From contig CAVPZU010000002.1 of NCBI GenBank assembly GCA_963710355.1, forward strand, positions 124,001-188,000: 64,000 bases of DNA, given 5' to 3'. The stretch is from Fen-1359 sp963710355. Lineage in GTDB: Bacteria; Planctomycetota; Phycisphaerae; Sedimentisphaerales; Anaerobacaceae. Shown here in pieces: positions 60,454-64,000 of the stretch. Below the pieces are notes generated by a model. That model searched no databases and was not told the origin of the DNA. It saw only the letters and a list, made by a program, of their open reading frames with translations. The translations under genes were made by a program, and so were the position numbers. How positions within the stretch are numbered: the stretch's first letter is position 1; each line of letters begins with the position of its first letter.

Positions 60454-61413
60454 TTAAATCTTCTGTAATCCGGAGTCCATCTGCCCTTCTTGTGCCTGTA
60501 AAACTGCCCCTGTATCTGATTTGTTAACATCCGACGCTATCGTCTTAATCTCAATCGGGCAAATCTCGCCTTTGGCTGCAACATCCCGTTTCGTCTGGTC
60601 TCCTCGGCAATTATCATCCGCAGACAGCCTTCCACAATGAATATACTCAGCGGCCTTTCGGTAATCCTGCGCACCATTGCAGTCGCCGTCATATTCGAAA
60701 ATCGTCTTGCCGTAACCCGGGGCTTCGGCCAGCTTTATATTCCTACGAATCACTACCGGCAGAATCTCCGCACCCGACCAGGCACAATTTGCACTCCTCG
60801 CAGAAGAGAGAAACTGTTCAATATCAGCCTTCACCTCGCCCGACAGCGACAATCGACCATCATACATACACAGCAGAATCCACCTGACCTTCAGATTCGT
60901 ATTTATCCTTTTATTTACAAGCTCTATTGTTTGCAGAAGTCTGCTGAATCCCTGCAGCGCAAGAAAATGCGGCTGAACAGGTATCATAACCTCATCGACC
61001 GCCGCCAGTGCATTCAACGTCAATAGTCCCAGCGAAGGCGCACAATCCACAATCAAGTAATCAAACCGCTGCGCTGCACCTGCCAGAGCCTCCCGCAAAA
61101 TAATCTCTCTTCCCACAACGCTCACAAGCTCGCTCTCGGCGCCGACAAGATGAATATTTGCCGGCAAAAGAAAAAGGTTTGGCCGCGTCTCGATAATCGA
61201 TTCATCAAGACCTGCCGACTGCGTCAAAACTGTGTATGTGCCTTTTTCAATTCTTTCCGCATCGTGTCCGAAATGTATTGTCATATGTGCCTGCGGGTCG
61301 AGGTCCGCCGCCAGCACCTTCTGACCCATCGCTGCCAGTGTCGCTGCGATATTGACCACCGTCGTCGTCTTGCCCACCCCACCCTTCTGATTTATCACCG
61401 CTATCTTTCTCAT
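60454..61413 (-). CDS. ParA/Soj-type ATPase with C-terminal extension
   Basis: 319 residues. Deviant Walker A INQKGGVGKTTTVVNIAA, LAADLDPQAHMTI, Walker B YLIVDCAPSLGLLTLNAL and VIRRNIKLAEAPGYGKTIFEYD. The usual protein ends near residue 265; here ~50 more residues follow, rich in charged and cysteine residues (SADDNCRGDQTKRDVAAKG). ParA drives chromosome or plasmid segregation with ParB, but no parB is seen. The start is ATG 61413. Confidence 0.9.
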   Translation of the reverse strand: MRKIAVINQKGGVGKTTTVVNIAATLAAMGQKVLAADLDPQAHMTIHFGHDAERIEKGTYTVLTQSAGLDESIIETRPNLFLLPANIHLVGAESELVSVVGREIILREALAGAAQRFDYLIVDCAPSLGLLTLNALAAVDEVMIPVQPHFLALQGFSRLLQTIELVNKRINTNLKVRWILLCMYDGRLSLSGEVKADIEQFLSSARSANCAWSGAEILPVVIRRNIKLAEAPGYGKTIFEYDGDCNGAQDYRKAAEYIHCGRLSADDNCRGDQTKRDVAAKGEICPIEIKTIASDVNKSDTGAVLQAQEGQMDSGLQKI

Positions 61414-61422
61414 AGTTCGTAA

Positions 61423-61498
61423 TGTGTCTTGCGTCCTGCGTATGTCATTCTTGTGCTCTTGTGCTCTTGTGCTCCTGTGCTTCTATGTTCCTCTGCTC
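61423..61498. repeat. Heptad then octad array between parA and nusB
   Basis: TGTGTCT, TGCGTCC, TGCGTAT and GTCATTC (61423-61450, 7-nt period) are followed by TTGTGCTC three times, CTGTGCTT, CTATGTTC, CTCTGCTC (61451-61498, 8-nt period). The octad part encodes the last ~18 residues of NusB (IEAQEHKSTRAQE). Confidence 0.8.
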
Positions 61499-61918
61499 CT
61501 TTCCTGTAATTTTTCTGAGAACCGCATCGAGAACACCGTTTATGAACGCCGGCGACTTATCACCGCTGTATTTCTTGGCAAGCTCTATCGCCTCATTTAT
61601 CGCAACTTTCGGCGGTATGTCATCGCAGAACCGCAGCTGATAAACCGCCAGCCTCAATATACTCTTATCCACCAGCGACAGCCTCGACAGACTCCACTTT
61701 CTCGTCGATTCCTCTATCAGCTTATCGCATGCCGAAACATTTTCCCACGCACCCACACACCACTTTTTCGCAAGGTCCCGGCAAAACTGCTCGTCGTCGC
61801 TCTCGGTAAAAAAACTATCCAGACCCTCTGCCGCCTCCCACCCCCGCACATCCAACTGGTAAAGAGCCTGCATCGCTATCTGGCGAGCTCGTGTCCTTTT
61901 ATCCACCTTCAGCCTCAA
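61445..61918 (-). CDS. nusB: Transcription antitermination protein NusB
   Basis: 157 residues; RNA-binding factor of rRNA antitermination. Seen: TRARQIAMQALYQLDVRGW, VDKSILRLAVYQLRFCDDIP, and VAINEAIELAKKYSGDKSPAFING, the NusB signature. The final ~18 residues come from a repeat array that runs through the stop codon, so the family end lies near KITGKE. ribH precedes it by 25 nt; ribH-nusB is a common order. Confidence 0.95.
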   Translation of the reverse strand: MRLKVDKRTRARQIAMQALYQLDVRGWEAAEGLDSFFTESDDEQFCRDLAKKWCVGAWENVSACDKLIEESTRKWSLSRLSLVDKSILRLAVYQLRFCDDIPPKVAINEAIELAKKYSGDKSPAFINGVLDAVLRKITGKEQRNIEAQEHKSTRAQE

Positions 61919-61943
61919 AATAATAAAACCGGGTGCAAAAAAT

Positions 61944-62409
61944 CTATATCTGCTTTACCAGGTTTGCCATTTCAATCGCAGCCATCGCCGCATCTGCACC
62001 AGCGTTATCCTTCTTGCCGCCCGCCCTCTCAACCGCCTGCTCCAGCGTCTCGCACGTCAAAACCCCGAATATCGTCGGCACATCCGTATCATAATTTATC
62101 TGCCCGACTCCGCGAACCACCTGCCGGCTGACATACTCGTAATGACTGGTCTGACCGCGTATCGCAGCCCCAAGACAAATAACCGCAGCATACTTGCCGC
62201 TCTTTGCCAATCGCTTGGCCGCCTGTGTAATCTCGCAAATCCCAGGCACCCACACCACCGTTATCCGCTCTTCACTCGCCCCGTGACGCTGCAGGCAGTC
62301 TATCGCACCGGCAACAAGCCGGCCCCGTCACAAACTCATTAAACCTGCTCACCACAATTCCAAAATTCCCCTTGCCCGCAGTAAGCTGACCCTTTATTTC
62401 TTTAATCAT
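61944..62409 (-). pseudogene. ribH: 6,7-dimethyl-8-ribityllumazine synthase, broken by a +1 frameshift
   Basis: ATG 62409 starts KEIKGQLTAGKGNFGIVVSR to FVTG; a fourth C in the run 62323-62326 (three expected) shifts the frame, and the remainder RLVAGAIDCLQRHG, VVWVPG, AVICLGAAIRGQTSHYEYV (lumazine synthase motif) and PTIFGVLTCETLEQA ends at 61944. Corrected length is 154 residues, exactly the family norm. It makes the penultimate riboflavin intermediate. The indel lies next to a small GC hairpin, where read errors are common. Confidence 0.9.
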
Positions 62410-62742
62410 AATCTCTGTTCTCCAAATCGCCTTCTGAACTTTCGTTTCAGGCTGGCATACTTTCCACGCCTGTTAAATCGTCCAACATTATAAGACTACC
62501 GAAGCCTCCTTGCCAAAAAAAACCGCCATCAAAGATACCTCAAGTCCTTATTCAAACAAAAAACGTCTCATTAAACCCTTTGATTATAAGAATTTACAAA
62601 CTAAATCAACAGAAAAATTTTACTCGCCCAAAAAACCTCAATCTTCAGGGCAAAACACCCCTAACCTGTCCTATGCCGATTGGCGATAACCTCTCCGGAA
62701 AAATTCTATCCCGAATGTCCCGAAAATAAGGCGGCAACAATT
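62410..62742. other. Intergenic region between ribH and the TPR gene
   Basis: 333 nt between divergent genes. A/T-rich, with no heptad array, terminator or clear promoter pair that I could support. Confidence 0.6.
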
Positions 62743-64000
62743 ATGACCTTCGACGATACAATTTATGGGCCGTATGACCAAGCTGAACAAATCGCCTTAA
62801 AGGCCTGCGAACATTATGAAGACGGCCAAATCAGTCAGGCCATCGCTGAACTTGACCAGGCCCTCCAGATAAACCCCTCCAATAGCTGCTGGCACTTCGA
62901 CAAGGCTCTCGCACTCGATTCAATCAACCGCTTCGATGACGCCGTCAGCGAATACGAAACCGCTCTCGACATTAGCCCGGGCGACGTCGAAATCCTCAAC
63001 GCACTCGCCATTGACTATACCAGGGTCGGCCTCTACGACCTTGCCATCGAAACCTTCGAACAAACCGAACAGCTCGAACCATACTTTGAACCCTGCTACT
63101 GCAATCGAATCATCACCTACACCGAAACAGGCCGACACGAACTGGCTGAACAAATGTTCTATATGGCTCAGCAGATAAACCCTAACTGCCCTCTCTGTTT
63201 CTACAACATCGGAAACAGCCTCTTTATCCGCCGCCTCTACAAAAAAGCGCTCCTCTGCTGGCAAAAAACAAAAAAAATCGACCCAAATCATCCGCAGATA
63301 AATTACCGCATCGCACAAGTCTTTCTCGCTCAAGGCGACACCGAAAATGCTCGAAACTACTTCCTTGAGGAACTTCGAAAAAACGCCGCCGACATCGAGA
63401 CTATAGGCGATTTCGGCCTGCTCCTGCTCCAGGCCGGCGATATAGATTCTGCAAAGGAAAAATTCAACAGAATCCTCGAATTAAACCCGGATTGTGCTCC
63501 CGCCATTTTTTATCTCGGCGAAATCGCCTACAACTGCAAAGACCTGAAAAAGGCAATCGCCCTTTACAAACAGGTTATCGAAAAAGATGGCTCTCTGCCC
63601 GGCCCGCGGTATAGACTCGCACTCTGCTGCCTGTCGGCTGGACAAGTTGAAAAGGCAAAAGCCTACCTCGCCACCGAACTCCAGCTATCCCCGGACAATC
63701 CTGATGTGCTGCTCTCAATGGCCACTATCTTCATCAAACTCGACGACCCCGACTCCGCCTCCAACTGCCTGCTCAAGGCCATCGACCTCAAAGCCTCCTG
63801 TCCCGATGCCTACTATTATCTCGGCTGTATCAACATACTTAAAGCCAGGCAGGAAACCGCCGCCGAACTCCTGCAAAAAGCTGTCGAGCTGAACCCAAAA
63901 CACTCCTCCGCCCTAAAAGAGCTCGCACACCTCTTCCTCATCAATAGCGACTTCACCGCAGCTCTCGAAAAAATCAATCAGCTAAGACAAATCTGCCCCA
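62743..64000 (+). CDS. TPR-repeat protein (partial)
   Basis: 419 codons visible; the frame is open to the window end. It is a run of tetratricopeptide repeats: conserved helices such as ISQAIAELDQALQINP, RFDDAVSEYETALDISPGD, DLKKAIALYKQVIEKD. TPRs mediate protein contact; no catalytic domain is seen in this part. The start is ATG 62743. The gene is divergent from ribH. Function depends on the missing C-terminal part. Confidence 0.85.
   Translation, partial: MTFDDTIYGPYDQAEQIALKACEHYEDGQISQAIAELDQALQINPSNSCWHFDKALALDSINRFDDAVSEYETALDISPGDVEILNALAIDYTRVGLYDLAIETFEQTEQLEPYFEPCYCNRIITYTETGRHELAEQMFYMAQQINPNCPLCFYNIGNSLFIRRLYKKALLCWQKTKKIDPNHPQINYRIAQVFLAQGDTENARNYFLEELRKNAADIETIGDFGLLLLQAGDIDSAKEKFNRILELNPDCAPAIFYLGEIAYNCKDLKKAIALYKQVIEKDGSLPGPRYRLALCCLSAGQVEKAKAYLATELQLSPDNPDVLLSMATIFIKLDDPDSASNCLLKAIDLKASCPDAYYYLGCINILKARQETAAELLQKAVELNPKHSSALKELAHLFLINSDFTAALEKINQLRQICP

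Overview
The window looks like a chromosomal segment of a Planctomycetota bacterium, probably a Phycisphaerae/Sedimentisphaerales-type lineage. The clues are a secreted protein ending in a planctomycete-style dockerin (motif VDFKDFAEFANNWL), a prepilin-like secreted protein, an ECF nickel/cobalt transporter beside NikR, murC-murB-ddl-ftsQ without ftsA/ftsZ, and unusual fusions (PgpA-UppP, MetX-MetW). The placement is inference; no rRNA is present.

Layout. 1-17.8 kb (+): pyrH end, frr, an AsmA-like envelope protein, a YihY/BrkB membrane protein, (-) a LysE exporter, two tandem beta-barrel-like secreted proteins, an HtrA protease, asd, truA, a GT4 glycosyltransferase, a flavin-fold protein, then murC-murB-ddl-ftsQ. 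17.9-21.1 kb (-): ilvD, an unknown protein, two Cys-cluster proteins. 21.3-36.7 kb (+): two lipoproteins, a HIT protein, dgt, PgpA-UppP, two unknowns, a hicBA toxin-antitoxin pair, purA, uppS, cdsA, phoH, an HD phosphodiesterase, ybeY, a CBS-domain membrane protein, recO. 36.8-48.9 kb (-): ruvB, ruvA, a Cys/Met PLP enzyme, ruvC, cysS, ispF, hisB, hisC, accD, rpe, pgk, gap, a small DNA-binding protein. 49.1-50.9 kb (+): MetX-MetW. 50.9-55.9 kb (-): a nickel/cobalt ECF transporter preceded by cupin, prepilin-like and dockerin proteins. 56-59.5 kb: an apparently acquired island (duplicated-domain lipoprotein, GH30 glycosidase) bounded by a nikR fragment and the intact nikR. 60.3-64 kb: tRNA-Val, parA, nusB, ribH, and a TPR protein running off the end.

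The most unusual signal is not a gene. At least a dozen places carry short tandem arrays with a 7-nt period whose unit differs from place to place (AATCCGA, ACGAGCG, ATTTTGA, ATACGCT, GAGTCTT, CTGTATT and others). They sit mostly between stop and start codons, but one five-unit array (35 nt) interrupts recO, and removing exactly those 35 nt restores the frame. A second dispersed element, the 15-nt GC-rich palindrome TCCGCCGCAGGCGGA, occurs about nine times, both inside or beside heptad arrays and in frame within genes, where it encodes S/P-A-A-G-G.

Single-base frameshifts break ddl, hicB, cdsA (twice), cysS (twice), the dockerin protein and ribH. Most of these genes are essential, so sequence error is the likelier cause. 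The genes otherwise form coherent sets: peptidoglycan and undecaprenyl metabolism (murC, murB, ddl, uppS, UppP, cdsA), Holliday-junction repair (ruvABC, recO), lower glycolysis (gap, pgk), histidine, methionine and branched-chain amino acid synthesis, and nickel homeostasis.
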